Source: Lachnospiraceae bacterium
GTDB taxonomy: Bacteria > Bacillota > Clostridia > Lachnospirales > Lachnospiraceae
Direction: 5' to 3'
Assembly: GCA_022510525.1 (NCBI GenBank)
Contig: JAFLTH010000025.1
Span: 1-37,072 of the forward strand
Length of the DNA stretch: 37,072 nt
Of the stretch, positions 1-8,221 are shown one piece after another (position 1 is the first letter of the stretch; each line of letters starts with the position of its first letter). The translations under genes and the position numbers were made by a program. The notes under the pieces are model-generated. The model made no database searches, had not been told where the DNA came from, and saw only the letters and a list, made by a program, of their open reading frames with translations.

Positions 1-1532
1 ATGCCATTAATGTAGAGCTGATAGTCGTCCTCCCTGCGCTCATAGTGTATTTCACCGGAAATCGAACCGGAGTTTTCATCTGTAGTAAACCACGCTATTC
101 CCGTATTGTCTGTAGAGTCGATAAAGAGAGATGTACCGGCGGGCAATGTAGTATGCTGTCCGTTTACGGTCACAGGAAGATCTCTAACTGTGGTAAGTCC
201 CTGCCATTCACGATTCGGCGTGAACTTATATATTTCCTCCAGAGGCTCCAATCCACCATCATTTGTGAGAGCATAGGACATTCTTGAAGTATATGTTCCC
301 AGCACGTCTAAACTGAACCTCAGTCTTATACCGTCTATGTCGATATTCTTTCCATCCAGAGCTGCCCATATATCTGCAGTCTGCACAGCGCCATCTGCAC
401 TCAGCTCATAAACAAAAGTCTCATAGTCATCGGAAGCCCAGTCAATATCAAAAATCAGAAAAGCTCTGCCGTCCGGCCTCCGCATAAGATAGGCATGCTG
501 CACGCTTACTATGGGTTCCACAAGGGAATCACCACCGTTAACGGTAACTGTGGTCTCATAGTCGTCATACGGTCCTACATGTTCCATCTGCCAAAGGACG
601 GTGCATACGCCGTCTGAAAGCTCTGTTGTTGCTACATAATCTCTGGGAAGTCTGTAAATATAGTTTTCTTGAAGCGGGAGATACTCTGCTTTCATATATT
701 CTGCGACCTCATCATAGAGAACCCGTGCTGTGATGCTCCCCGAGGCATAAGGACCGATCTCATAGGGTGTATACACCAACACAATACCGGCCGCATCCAG
801 ATACCAGTTCGTCTCCTCGATATGTTGCTCCACGTAGGACTCATAAGAATCAAAAAGTTCGTCTTGCTCCTGCCGGGTGCTTAAACTCTCCAGAACGACT
901 TCCAGCACCTTATTCACAAAACCGGGGGCATCCTCTGCAAGCTGTGAAAGTGCCAGTTCGGCTCCGCTCTTCAAATCGATGGTGGTTCCCCATTCTGCGC
1001 CGTAACCGTGAGCGCCGCCTTCGTAATCGTAGGAATTGCCTTTGACACTCAATACGTTTGTATCAAGACGGGTAACCTCATAGTTGTTATTGGATCCATA
1101 GGGAACAAACCAATCGTTCTGATCTTTTGTAGCCATATATTGATCCATGGCCATTTCCACCAGCTCATCAGCATATCCGGAAAGTTCTTTCTCCGTAGAG
1201 TAAAAATGTTTTCTCACGGCCTCAGATGCCTTTTCGTAGCCATCGCCAGAAAGAGTCATATTGTCCCCGGAAATTTCTACAAGCAGCGTTTCTCCATCCT
1301 CCGTGTAACGCTGAACGTTAAAACTCTCTATATTGATTATGGGAATGGATGGCTCTGACACCTCCGATGCATCATCTTCTGTAGAATCACTTTCTGTGAA
1401 CTTTTCAAAAAAAGATGAAGTGTTCTGTTCTGCGTTGTCGGTCTCATTGGAAATATCCTGTCCGGAAAACTGACAGGCGGACAGGAAAAGAGTTGCGACG
1501 AGTATTAATATCACTATTTCTGTTCTTCTCAT
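1..1532 (-). CDS. DUF4163/DUF3298 (RsiV-like) lipoprotein, C-terminus cut by window edge
   Basis: The reverse strand is open from an ATG at 1532 to the window edge, giving about 510 residues without a stop. The start has AGGAG 7 bases upstream. The N-terminus is a short basic head, a hydrophobic stretch and the lipobox LSAC, so Cys20 should be lipidated and the protein surface-anchored. A Ser/Glu/Asp-rich linker follows. The middle part carries the GGAHG motif (about residues 171-175) and a later PYEIGPYASG motif, both characteristic of the DUF4163/DUF3298 pair found in RsiV-type lysozyme-binding anti-sigma factors and related lipoproteins. No cytoplasmic anti-sigma segment or neighbouring sigma factor is visible, so I do not call it an anti-sigma factor. 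The remaining C-terminal 250 or so residues are beta-rich and unassigned. It is divergent from the chemoreceptor gene. Confidence 0.8.
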   Translation of the reverse strand, partial: MRRTEIVILILVATLFLSACQFSGQDISNETDNAEQNTSSFFEKFTESDSTEDDASEVSEPSIPIINIESFNVQRYTEDGETLLVEISGDNMTLSGDGYEKASEAVRKHFYSTEKELSGYADELVEMAMDQYMATKDQNDWFVPYGSNNNYEVTRLDTNVLSVKGNSYDYEGGAHGYGAEWGTTIDLKSGAELALSQLAEDAPGFVNKVLEVVLESLSTRQEQDELFDSYESYVEQHIEETNWYLDAAGIVLVYTPYEIGPYASGSITARVLYDEVAEYMKAEYLPLQENYIYRLPRDYVATTELSDGVCTVLWQMEHVGPYDDYETTVTVNGGDSLVEPIVSVQHAYLMRRPDGRAFLIFDIDWASDDYETFVYELSADGAVQTADIWAALDGKNIDIDGIRLRFSLDVLGTYTSRMSYALTNDGGLEPLEEIYKFTPNREWQGLTTVRDLPVTVNGQHTTLPAGTSLFIDSTDNTGIAWFTTDENSGSISGEIHYERREDDYQLYING

Positions 1533-1561
1533 GCTAATGCTCCTAATTGCTTGATATTTAT

Positions 1562-1590
1562 TTGCGAATTAAGCCGCAATATAGTATAAT
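1562..1590 (+). promoter_or_regulatory. Sigma-A-type promoter for the chemoreceptor gene
   Basis: TTGCGA at 1562-1567 and a consensus TATAAT at 1585-1590 are separated by exactly 17 bases. The -10 box lies 32 bases before the ATG at 1623, which has AGAAGGA as its ribosome binding site. The intergenic gap also has to hold the divergent lipoprotein promoter; no convincing box pair was seen for that one. Confidence 0.6.
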
Positions 1591-1622
1591 ATTACAATAA
1601 ATTTTACAGAAGGACAATTGCT

Positions 1623-3065
1623 ATGAGAGAGAAACATTTATTACGTACGGACAAATTAATTTTAATAACGCATATCGTTACGACAATATTTTTAATAATA
1701 GGACTGATATCTCAGCTTATTTTTTCGGAATTGGCGACGGTTAACAGCATTTTACCGCTGATTTTGAACATAGGTAGTTTTCTTGTGGGTGTATCAGTGT
1801 ATTTAAAATACAAGGGTACATATGTTTATTCGCGGTATGTGGGAATTGCATTTTCCATATTGTATATTTTCTTGATGTTGATGTCGGAAGGGAATGCCTC
1901 TTTTCCATATATGATTCCGTATCTGATGCTGCTGATGCTTACAATGGATAAAATGATTGTAGTTACGTCAAGTGCTGTATTCGTAATCGTGAATTTTATA
2001 AAGGCTGCGATGCTGGCAGCCGCGGCAACGGAACCGGATGCCGCGTTGGAGTCGGTAATGATAGAGATTATCATCACAATTCTGGCTGCTTTGGCAGCGG
2101 CACTTGGACAGCGCCTTATCACTCTTTTCTTTCAGGAGTCATTTACGGGAAATATCATTAATGTGGCAAAGACCGTTGAACAGGATATGGTTCAGGCGCG
2201 TGATAATATTTCACATCTGCAAGAATCGACCGAAGCAGTCAATAGATCTATGCAGGATATTTCCGCAGGGATTACGGCAATGGCGGAAGCAGTTGAGGAT
2301 CAGACCGTTATGACGCAGAATATTTCTGACGTTATAAACGATACCCACAGTCGGACAGGCATGATTTCGGATACTACGGAAGAGGTTAAGAGTGCCTTGG
2401 TATGTGGCGCTCAGGCAATGGATGAATTGATGGAACATGTCAGTGAAGCACTCTCTGACGGTGCAAGTATGCAGGAGGCCGCGGGGATGCTTTCGGAAAA
2501 GACGAAAGAAGTTAGGGGAATTATCGATATTATTCTTCGAATTTCCAGTCAGACGAATCTGCTTGCATTTAATGCCAGTATTGAGGCATCGCGGGCAGGA
2601 GCAGCAGGACGTGGATTTTCGGTAGTAGCAGAGGAAATACGCAGTCTTGCCGAGCAGACAAGGGTCGAGACAGAAAACATTACGTCCCTGCTTGATGAGT
2701 TGACAGTAAAAACACAGGAGGTAATTGATAAAGTCAATGGCAATGTGGAGCTATCCCGAATGGAGAGTTCTCTTGCGGTGAAAGCAAACGATCAGTTTTC
2801 TGAGATTGAACATAGAATAAATAAGCTGGCAGGTAATATCACAGAAGTAAGCAGTAGAATGGCGGATATTCTCAGATCGAATAATGTGATTGTGGACAGA
2901 GTCAACACGCTCTCGGCAAGCAGTGAGCAAATAAGTGCGAGTGCGGAAGTGTCTTGTACGACCAGTGAGCAAAATGTGCGGTTGATGCAGGAATTTACCA
3001 AGGTTATGGAGCATATATCGCTGCAGATTGATGAATTGAAAAAGTATGGAACCGGAGAAGAGTAA
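1623..3065 (+). CDS. Methyl-accepting chemotaxis protein with polytopic membrane N-terminus
   Basis: 480 residues. The first 170 or so form about six hydrophobic segments (roughly 13-35, 42-61, 68-87, 93-108, 110-130, 142-165) instead of the usual two helices flanking an extracellular ligand domain. There is no obvious HAMP domain. The cytoplasmic part is a long coiled coil holding the conserved signalling hairpin at about residues 300-345 ([19 protein letters not shown], then [18 protein letters not shown]), which in this family contacts CheA and CheW. The membrane-embedded sensor may detect a membrane-related or small diffusible signal; this is inference. No other che genes are in the window, so it would feed a chemotaxis array encoded elsewhere. 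The gene follows a good promoter and lies 29 bases upstream of the GIY-YIG gene. Confidence 0.92.
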   Translation: MREKHLLRTDKLILITHIVTTIFLIIGLISQLIFSELATVNSILPLILNIGSFLVGVSVYLKYKGTYVYSRYVGIAFSILYIFLMLMSEGNASFPYMIPYLMLLMLTMDKMIVVTSSAVFVIVNFIKAAMLAAAATEPDAALESVMIEIIITILAALAAALGQRLITLFFQESFTGNIINVAKTVEQDMVQARDNISHLQESTEAVNRSMQDISAGITAMAEAVEDQTVMTQNISDVINDTHSRTGMISDTTEEVKSALVCGAQAMDELMEHVSEALSDGASMQEAAGMLSEKTKEVRGIIDIILRISSQTNLLAFNASIEASRAGAAGRGFSVVAEEIRSLAEQTRVETENITSLLDELTVKTQEVIDKVNGNVELSRMESSLAVKANDQFSEIEHRINKLAGNITEVSSRMADILRSNNVIVDRVNTLSASSEQISASAEVSCTTSEQNVRLMQEFTKVMEHISLQIDELKKYGTGEE

Positions 3066-3094
3066 GCCTTTGTTCTGTAAGAAAGGACCGACAC

Positions 3095-3781
3095 ATGTCA
3101 AACGGATTAGTTTATATACTGACAAACCCTTGTCTTGACGGATGGGTTAAAATAGGTATGACACAACGCAATGATATTGAAAGAAGATTACAGGAGTTAA
3201 ACGCTCCAACAAACATCCCTCTTTCATATCGTTGTTATGCTACATATGAGGTAGATAACCCTGCTGAAGTTGAAAAACGCATTCACAGTATTATTGATAG
3301 AATTGATGACTCATTACACGCAAGAGAGCATCTTGAAAATGGGCGTATACGTGAGCGTGAATTTTTCAAAATATCTCCTGAGGCAGCATACGGGATTTTT
3401 AAAGATATTGCAATATTAAGAAATGATGTTGAGAAGTTAAAGCTTTATACACCGACGCTCAGCCAATCGCAGGAAGAAGAGTTGGCTGAACGAAGAACGA
3501 AACGTTCCAATAATTCGTTTAAACTATTAAATATAGGTGTTGGAGAGGAAATTGCTTTTTTATATGATGATAATATTAAAGCAACAGTATTAAATGAAAA
3601 AAATCAAATTGAATTTAATGGTGAATCTTATTCTGTAACTGCCTTAGCACGTAAAATACTTATTGAAAAGTACGGTTGGTCGGATAATCTTCACAGTAAC
3701 GGATGGCGTTTTTTTACTATAGAAGGTATAACTTTGAGCGATTTAAGAGATAGAATTGAAAATTCTGAGCTTGATGAATGA
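3095..3781 (+). CDS. GIY-YIG (T5orf172/MUG113-type) protein with RAMA/DUF4357-like C-terminus
   Basis: 228 residues. The N-terminal 90 match the T5orf172/MUG113 branch of the GIY-YIG nuclease fold: GLVYIL near residue 4 and WVKIGMT near 18 stand for the GIY and YIG strands, followed by RLQELN and a Glu/His segment (AEVEKRIH). A charged linker leads to a C-terminal domain of about 75 residues (IGVGEEIAFLYDDNIKATVL, ending NGWRFFTIEG). That pattern resembles RAMA/DUF4357 domains, which often accompany DNA modification enzymes. The gene is clearly more AT-rich than its neighbours, suggesting transfer. Its start has AGAAAGGA at good spacing, 29 bases after the chemoreceptor stop. No methylase or restriction gene is nearby. 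Nuclease activity is inferred from the fold, and the RAMA assignment is tentative. Confidence 0.75.
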   Translation: MSNGLVYILTNPCLDGWVKIGMTQRNDIERRLQELNAPTNIPLSYRCYATYEVDNPAEVEKRIHSIIDRIDDSLHAREHLENGRIREREFFKISPEAAYGIFKDIAILRNDVEKLKLYTPTLSQSQEEELAERRTKRSNNSFKLLNIGVGEEIAFLYDDNIKATVLNEKNQIEFNGESYSVTALARKILIEKYGWSDNLHSNGWRFFTIEGITLSDLRDRIENSELDE

Positions 3782-3832
3782 TAACATTTAATTCGTAATT
3801 GTGCGAAGAAATTTCTTTTATTTCCTAATACT

Positions 3833-3860
3833 TTGTGCTATATTTATCTTAGGATATTAT
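3833..3860 (+). promoter_or_regulatory. Possible promoter of the response regulator gene
   Basis: TTGTGC (3833-3838) and TATTAT (3855-3860) are 16 bases apart in the 98-base gap before the ATG at 3880. The match is moderate and the local AT richness makes chance hits likely. Confidence 0.35.
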
Positions 3861-3879
3861 ACATAAAGGATGATATATT

Positions 3880-4242
3880 ATGAGAAGCATTTTGATAATT
3901 GATGATAGTATGATTCAGCAAAGAATTATAACGAAACTGTTACAGGGCAGATATGATATTTTGATGTCGGAATCCGGAGTAGATGGCATTAAGCTTGCCA
4001 AGGAGAAGCAGCCGGATTTGATATTATTGGATTATGATATGCCTATACTGAGCGGAAAAGAAACTTTTCAAAGATTGCAGAAACAAGAGGAGACAAAGGA
4101 CATCCCCGTCATATTTCTTACGGGGCTGGATAAGAGAGAGGACGTTGAAGCTGTATTAAAATTGCGACCACGGGGATATTTGTTAAAACCTGTTGAGCAG
4201 GATAAACTTTTAAATACAATTAGGGCAGTATTACATGATTAA
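3880..4242 (+). CDS. Single-domain (CheY-like) response regulator
   Basis: 120 residues, a receiver domain only. All catalytic positions are present: acidic pair Asp8-Asp9, phosphoacceptor Asp51 in LLDYDMP, Thr81 in FLTG and Lys103 in LLKP. There is no output domain, so it would act by protein-protein contact, like CheY or a phosphorelay intermediate. No histidine kinase is adjacent. It follows a chemoreceptor and precedes an ion channel, so a role in motility or sensory signalling is plausible but unproven. It has its own AAAGGA site 9 bases before the ATG and is probably a single transcription unit, with a candidate promoter upstream and a weak hairpin downstream. Confidence 0.93.
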   Translation: MRSILIIDDSMIQQRIITKLLQGRYDILMSESGVDGIKLAKEKQPDLILLDYDMPILSGKETFQRLQKQEETKDIPVIFLTGLDKREDVEAVLKLRPRGYLLKPVEQDKLLNTIRAVLHD

Positions 4243-4251
4243 AAATAAAAC

Positions 4252-4287
4252 GACCTTGGAATGAGAGTAGAATCTTTTTCTAAGGTC
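4252..4287 (+). terminator. Possible weak terminator after the response regulator
   Basis: A 9-bp stem with one G-T pair (GACCTTGGA with TCTAAGGTC) encloses an 18-base loop. The downstream tract is only modestly T-rich, and an A-rich tract precedes it, so it could work on either strand or be a leader hairpin of the next gene. Confidence 0.35.
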
Positions 4288-4319
4288 TCTTTAAATAAAT
4301 AAAAAAAGAGGAAAAATCT

Positions 4320-5309
4320 GTGAACGAAATTATAGATAAAAAAAGGAAAAAACGCATTTTCGACATAATACAAATTGGTCAAAAAAATGATTTTGTCAGT
4401 CGTGCTTTCGATGTGTTTATTGTGATTGCTATAATTGCCAATATAGCGGTTTTGTGTATTGAGACATTTGATGCGGCAGTAGAGTATTATGATGTTTTAA
4501 AGCTAATAGAAATGATTACAATTGTAATATTTACGATAGAGTACATCCTGAGAATCTGGACGGCAGAATACCTTTTCCCTGATAAAAGCAAAGGAAAAGC
4601 AGTTTGCCATTTCCTTATTTCATTTGACGGAATTGTTGATCTTTGTACGATCTTACCGTTTTTCTTTCTGTCAGGCTTTGCTGCTTTCAGGATGCTGCGG
4701 GTAGTTAGAATATTGCATTTGTTCCGAATCAATAACTATTATGATTCATTTAATGTAATTACATCTGTATTGCGTGAAAAAAAGAATCAGCTCATATCAT
4801 CAATTTTTATTATATTGGTGTTGATGATGGCCTCTTCGTTATGTATGTACAGTGCGGAACATGAAGTGCAGCCGGAAGTGTTTAATAATGCTTTTTCGGG
4901 AATCTGGTGGAGTATGTCTACTATACTCACTGTTGGCTACGGAGATATTTATCCTGTTACAATACTTGGGCGGGTTATTGCAATCTTTATATCATTTCTT
5001 GGGGTGGGTGTGGTAGCTATACCGACCGGTATTATTTCTGCAGGTTTTGTTGAGCGGTATACACAGATTCAGAATCAGAGTAAAACCGGAGTAAGCGGCA
5101 AGGGCAATATAAGAGGAACTGTAAGTGTTACCGTGGATGAATCAAGTCCTTTTGCCGGAATGTGTGTAAAAGCAGTGGAAGAAGAGTACCGGATTGATAT
5201 TTTGATATTTATACGAAATGGAGCAGTAATTGTGCCGGCAGACCTTACTGAGATTGCGATTGGGGATGTACTTATTTATCAGACGCAGGATATTGGAGAT
5301 AATCAATGA
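4320..5309 (+). CDS. Voltage-gated-type potassium channel with C-terminal TrkA-C (RCK_C) domain
   Basis: 329 residues from a GTG start preceded by AGAGGAAAA. Six membrane segments are visible. The fourth carries spaced arginines (R124, R127, R130, R136 in RMLRVVRILHLFR), the pattern of a voltage sensor. The pore loop holds the K+ filter TVGYGD at 204-209. After S6 there is a short linker and a domain at about 266-325 resembling RCK_C/TrkA-C, which binds small ligands in K+ channels and transporters. The full Rossmann-type RCK_N half is missing, so gating would rest on voltage plus the small domain. Its stop overlaps the start of the acetyltransferase gene by 4 bases (ATGA), indicating translational coupling. 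Confidence 0.9.
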   Translation: MNEIIDKKRKKRIFDIIQIGQKNDFVSRAFDVFIVIAIIANIAVLCIETFDAAVEYYDVLKLIEMITIVIFTIEYILRIWTAEYLFPDKSKGKAVCHFLISFDGIVDLCTILPFFFLSGFAAFRMLRVVRILHLFRINNYYDSFNVITSVLREKKNQLISSIFIILVLMMASSLCMYSAEHEVQPEVFNNAFSGIWWSMSTILTVGYGDIYPVTILGRVIAIFISFLGVGVVAIPTGIISAGFVERYTQIQNQSKTGVSGKGNIRGTVSVTVDESSPFAGMCVKAVEEEYRIDILIFIRNGAVIVPADLTEIAIGDVLIYQTQDIGDNQ

Positions 5310-6073
5310 TATATGAATTATCCAACCGGGAAAGTGCAGCTCATATTTTTAACGGTTGGGAAGAAACAATAATCTGGTCATGTCTGCAAGGTGTAATGGG
5401 GCATATATATGCAGATGATAAAGAAAACCCGAATTCAGCCATGGCAATATTAGGTGACTTCTGCTTTTTTGCCGGTAAACTAAACAGAGACTTGATTGCC
5501 TTTAAACCGGATTGGTTCAATCAGGACTTTATTATTGTTGTTCCGCAGAATGATAAATGGGCAGAAGAAATAGAGAAGTATTATGGTGCTAAGGCAAAAA
5601 AGGTTGTACGATATGCTATGAAAAAAGAGCAGGATATATTTGATGTAGACAACCTAAACAATATTATTAAGCTTCTTCCGGACGAATATACTATGAGCCT
5701 TATTGACGAGAAGATATTTGATTATTGCAAAAAAGAAAACTGGTGTAGGGACCTAGTATCGCAGTTTCACGACTATCCCGGCTATAAAAAACTTGGTTTA
5801 GGTGTTGTTATTATGAAAGATGGTATTCCTGTTTCCGGAGCATCTTCCTATTCTGCATATCTCGGTGGTATAGAAATTGAAATTGATACGAAAATGGAAT
5901 ATCGTCGGCAAGGTCTGGCAACTGTATGCGGAGCCAAGCTTATCTTGGAATGTCTTGAAAGAGGACTGTATCCAAGTTGGGACGCGCAGAATACATGGTC
6001 AGTAGCATTGGCAGAGAAGTTGGGATATCATTTTAATTATGCATATGATGCATATGAAGTAAACTGGATGTAA
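5306..6073 (+). CDS. GNAT family N-acetyltransferase (PF12746-like)
   Basis: 255 residues, starting in the ATGA overlap with the channel gene. The first half belongs to the family-specific N-terminal part of GNAT_acetyltran proteins (WSCLQGVMGHIYAD, SAMAILGDFCFFAG). The second half is the acetyl-CoA fold: GVVIMKDGIPVSGASSYSAY as beta strands, then YRRQGLATVCGAKLI as the pyrophosphate-binding loop. The last strand region (PSWDAQNTWSVALAEKLGYH) is typical of this group. The acceptor substrate cannot be read from the sequence; relatives include antibiotic self-resistance acetyltransferases, but most are uncharacterised. Coupling to a K+ channel is unusual. No terminator with a clear T-run follows, only the inverted repeat at 6109-6144. 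Confidence 0.85.
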   Translation: MIYELSNRESAAHIFNGWEETIIWSCLQGVMGHIYADDKENPNSAMAILGDFCFFAGKLNRDLIAFKPDWFNQDFIIVVPQNDKWAEEIEKYYGAKAKKVVRYAMKKEQDIFDVDNLNNIIKLLPDEYTMSLIDEKIFDYCKKENWCRDLVSQFHDYPGYKKLGLGVVIMKDGIPVSGASSYSAYLGGIEIEIDTKMEYRRQGLATVCGAKLILECLERGLYPSWDAQNTWSVALAEKLGYHFNYAYDAYEVNWM

Positions 6074-6108
6074 ATTGTATTTACTTTTAAAAAAATATTT
6101 TTTATTAT

Positions 6109-6144
6109 AAAATAAACATGACATACACATGTCATGTTTATTTT
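6109..6144 (+). promoter_or_regulatory. Perfect 16-bp inverted repeat: operator and/or terminator
   Basis: Left arm AAAATAAACATGACA (6109-6123) pairs exactly with TGTCATGTTTATTTT (6130-6144). One more T-A pair at the centre leaves a 4-base loop. It lies between the acetyltransferase stop and the WYL regulator start. The T-rich right arm could end transcription, while the TGACAT/ATGTCA half-sites suit an autoregulatory operator. Confidence 0.6.
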
Positions 6145-6169
6145 GATATTTTTAATGTGTGGGGGCCAT

Positions 6170-7081
6170 ATGAAGATAGACAGACTTATTGGAATATTGT
6201 CGGTACTTTTACAGAAAGACAAAGTAACCGCTCCTGAACTGGCAGAGCGATTTGAGGTTTCCAGGCGTACGATTAATAGAGACATAGAAGATTTATGCAA
6301 GGCCGGAATTCCGATTTGTACAATGCAGGGAGCAGGCGGTGGTATTTGCATCATTGATGACTATAAGATTGACAGGACGCTTCTTACATCCAAGGATATG
6401 CAGATGATTCTTGCAGGACTGCGCAGTCTGGACAGTGTCAGCGGAAACAATTATTATAGTCAGTTAATGGAAAAACTTAAACCGGGTTCCTCTGATTTTA
6501 TAAGTGGCAGTGATTATATTTTAATTGACTTATCTTCATGGTATAAAACCGCACTTGCTCCGAAGATAGAAACAATCCAGATAGCAATTACTGATAAAAA
6601 GATGCTGTCATTTTCATATTATGCACCAAAGGGTGAAAGCACTCGTGTTGTTGAGCCTTATTATTTGGTGTTTAGATGGTCAAGCTGGTATGTTTGGAGT
6701 TGGTGTTGTGGGAAAAAAGATTTTCGACTCTTTAAGTTGAATCGTATGGATAATGTTAAGGCATTATCCGACAATTTTCAAGGGAGAGAGGTACCCTTTC
6801 CGGATCTTTCCAACGAAAAAATATTTCCGGGAGGCATCAAAGTAACAGCACTGTTTGAATCGGATATGAAATGGCGTCTGGTAGAGGAATTCGGTCCCAA
6901 CTGTTTCGTTGAACGTCCTGATGGAAAACTGTTATTTCGAGCCGATTATACCAATAAAGAAAATATCATTAGCTGGTTACTTACCTTTGGTAATAAGGTC
7001 ATTGTTTTGGAGCCGGAGGATATTCGTAATGAACTCATAGAAATTGCCGCTTCAGTGATTAAGACATATAAGTCTGACTAA
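6170..7081 (+). CDS. WYL-domain transcriptional regulator (YafY/DeoR-like HTH)
   Basis: 303 residues from the ATG at 6170, chosen because GGGGG lies just upstream; an earlier in-frame ATG at 6134 sits inside the inverted repeat. Residues 3-60 form an HTH_11 winged helix (TAPELAERFEVSRRTINRDI). A glycine-rich hinge (GAGGG) follows. The WYL domain spans about 145-215, with the ligand-pocket motif WYVWSWCC and the basic FRLFKLNRMD segment. WYL domains sense ligands, often nucleic acid or nucleotide-like. The next two genes encode a VOC protein and a GyrI-like small-molecule binder, so the set resembles a small ligand-sensing or drug/aldehyde-response operon. It probably regulates itself through the repeat at 6109-6144; this is inferred from position. 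Confidence 0.9.
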   Translation: MKIDRLIGILSVLLQKDKVTAPELAERFEVSRRTINRDIEDLCKAGIPICTMQGAGGGICIIDDYKIDRTLLTSKDMQMILAGLRSLDSVSGNNYYSQLMEKLKPGSSDFISGSDYILIDLSSWYKTALAPKIETIQIAITDKKMLSFSYYAPKGESTRVVEPYYLVFRWSSWYVWSWCCGKKDFRLFKLNRMDNVKALSDNFQGREVPFPDLSNEKIFPGGIKVTALFESDMKWRLVEEFGPNCFVERPDGKLLFRADYTNKENIISWLLTFGNKVIVLEPEDIRNELIEIAASVIKTYKSD

Positions 7082-7145
7082 TAAAAACAAATTTAAAGAG
7101 CAAATGTATTAAATTAAATCTATATAATTCAAGGAGGATAATAAA

Positions 7146-7538
7146 ATGCGATTAGACGGATTTGGAATTTTTGTAGATGATATGGCGGTAATGGTCAGAT
7201 TTTATCGGGATGTTTTGGGATTTGAAATCAAGGAAGATGAGAATACATCAAATGTATTTCTGGAAAAGGACGGAACACTGTTTCTGCTATATCGAAAGAC
7301 CGATTTTGAAAAGATGACAAACCGTAAGTTTTCATACTGTAATGGAGTAAACGGACATTATGAAATTGCGTTAGGGGTGGGAAATTATGCAGAAGTTGAT
7401 AAAGAATACGAAAGAATAACTAAAGCCGGAGCACAGGGAATTCTTGAACCGACAACAGAACCCTGGGGGCAGAGGACTTGTTATGTTGCAGATCCGGAGG
7501 GAAATCTCATTGAAATCGGCTCATTTAATGAAAAGTAG
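7146..7538 (+). CDS. VOC-family (glyoxalase/bleomycin-resistance fold) protein
   Basis: 130 residues, the usual length of a single VOC chain with two beta-alpha-beta-beta-beta modules. The first is FGIFVDDMAVMVRFYRDVLG and the second is HYEIALGVG followed by GILEPTTEPWGQRTCYVADP and ending with Glu in NLIEIGSF. The C-terminal Glu and the His in NGHYEIAL sit where VOC enzymes bind metal. The family includes glyoxalase I, dioxygenases and antibiotic-sequestering proteins; the substrate is not readable here. A strong AAGGAGG site precedes the ATG. It lies 64 bases after the WYL regulator and 23 bases before the GyrI-like gene, so the three are probably cotranscribed. Confidence 0.88.
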   Translation: MRLDGFGIFVDDMAVMVRFYRDVLGFEIKEDENTSNVFLEKDGTLFLLYRKTDFEKMTNRKFSYCNGVNGHYEIALGVGNYAEVDKEYERITKAGAQGILEPTTEPWGQRTCYVADPEGNLIEIGSFNEK

Positions 7539-7561
7539 TTTTCAAGAATGGAGGACGAAAT

Positions 7562-8194
7562 ATGGCATTTGATTACAAAAAAGAATACAAGGAATTTTAT
7601 ATGCCGAAAAACAAGCCTGAAATTATAGATGTGCCGGAAATGAATTTCATAGCGGTGAGAGGAACCGGTAATCCCAATATTGAGGGCAGTGAATATAAAG
7701 AGTCAATTGGTTTGCTCTATGGGATAGCATTTACAATTAAAATGAGCAAGATGGGAACGCATCGGATTGACGGATACTTTGATTACGTAGTCCCGCCGCT
7801 TGAGGGATTCTGGTGGCAGGAAGGAATTGAAGGTATAGATTATAGCAAAAAAGATGAATTCCGTTTTATATCCCTCATAAGATTACCGGATTTTGTTACA
7901 AGAGAAGATTATGAGTGGGCTGTAGCAGAAGCGACAAAAAAGAAAAAGACGGATTTTTCCAAGGTGGAATTTATGACGATTAAAGAAGGCCTATGTGTGC
8001 AGTGTATGCATGTTGGCTCGTATGATGATGAACCTGCAACGATTTCACTGATGGATAAGTTCATCCGGGAGAACGGATTTGAAAATGACTTTTCCGATAA
8101 AAGACTGCATCATGAAATTTATCTGTCGGATGCCAGAAGAGTAGCACCGGAGAAGTTGAAAACTGTAATCAGGCATCCGGTTAAAAGGATATAA
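7562..8194 (+). CDS. GyrI-like small-molecule-binding domain protein
   Basis: 210 residues, the size of stand-alone GyrI-like (SOUL/GyrI superfamily) proteins. Diagnostic segments are EFYMPKNKPEIIDVPEMNFI near the start, AVRGTGNPN, GYFDYVVPPLEGFWW and the late LHHEIYLSDARRVAPEKLKT, which in this family forms the conserved glutamate-containing ligand pocket. Relatives bind or hydrolyse small amphipathic compounds. No HTH domain is fused here, so it may be an enzyme or ligand scavenger working alongside the WYL regulator. The start has TGGAGGA at good spacing. The gene ends at a hairpin shared with the convergent PIN-like gene. Confidence 0.87.
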   Translation: MAFDYKKEYKEFYMPKNKPEIIDVPEMNFIAVRGTGNPNIEGSEYKESIGLLYGIAFTIKMSKMGTHRIDGYFDYVVPPLEGFWWQEGIEGIDYSKKDEFRFISLIRLPDFVTREDYEWAVAEATKKKKTDFSKVEFMTIKEGLCVQCMHVGSYDDEPATISLMDKFIRENGFENDFSDKRLHHEIYLSDARRVAPEKLKTVIRHPVKRI

Positions 8195-8197
8195 ATA

Positions 8198-8221
8198 AAG
8201 AATATATTATATGTTCTTTTT
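8198..8221 (+). terminator. Terminator between convergent genes
   Basis: AAGAATATA (8198-8206) pairs with TATGTTCTT (8210-8218) with one G-T pair and a 3-base loop, followed by T residues to 8221. It lies just after the GyrI-like stop, and its loop is the stop codon of the minus-strand gene, so it is compact and probably serves mainly the plus strand. Confidence 0.55.

Noticed and set aside
45-1358. Several short plus-strand open frames at the left edge
   Set aside because: They lie opposite a continuous minus-strand gene with a lipobox and the DUF3298 GGAHG motif, lack ribosome binding sites and encode no recognisable domain.
6134-6169. Upstream ATG for the WYL regulator
   Set aside because: It falls within the perfect inverted repeat, adds a hydrophobic dozen residues unlike the family, and has no ribosome binding site, whereas the ATG at 6170 follows GGGGG.
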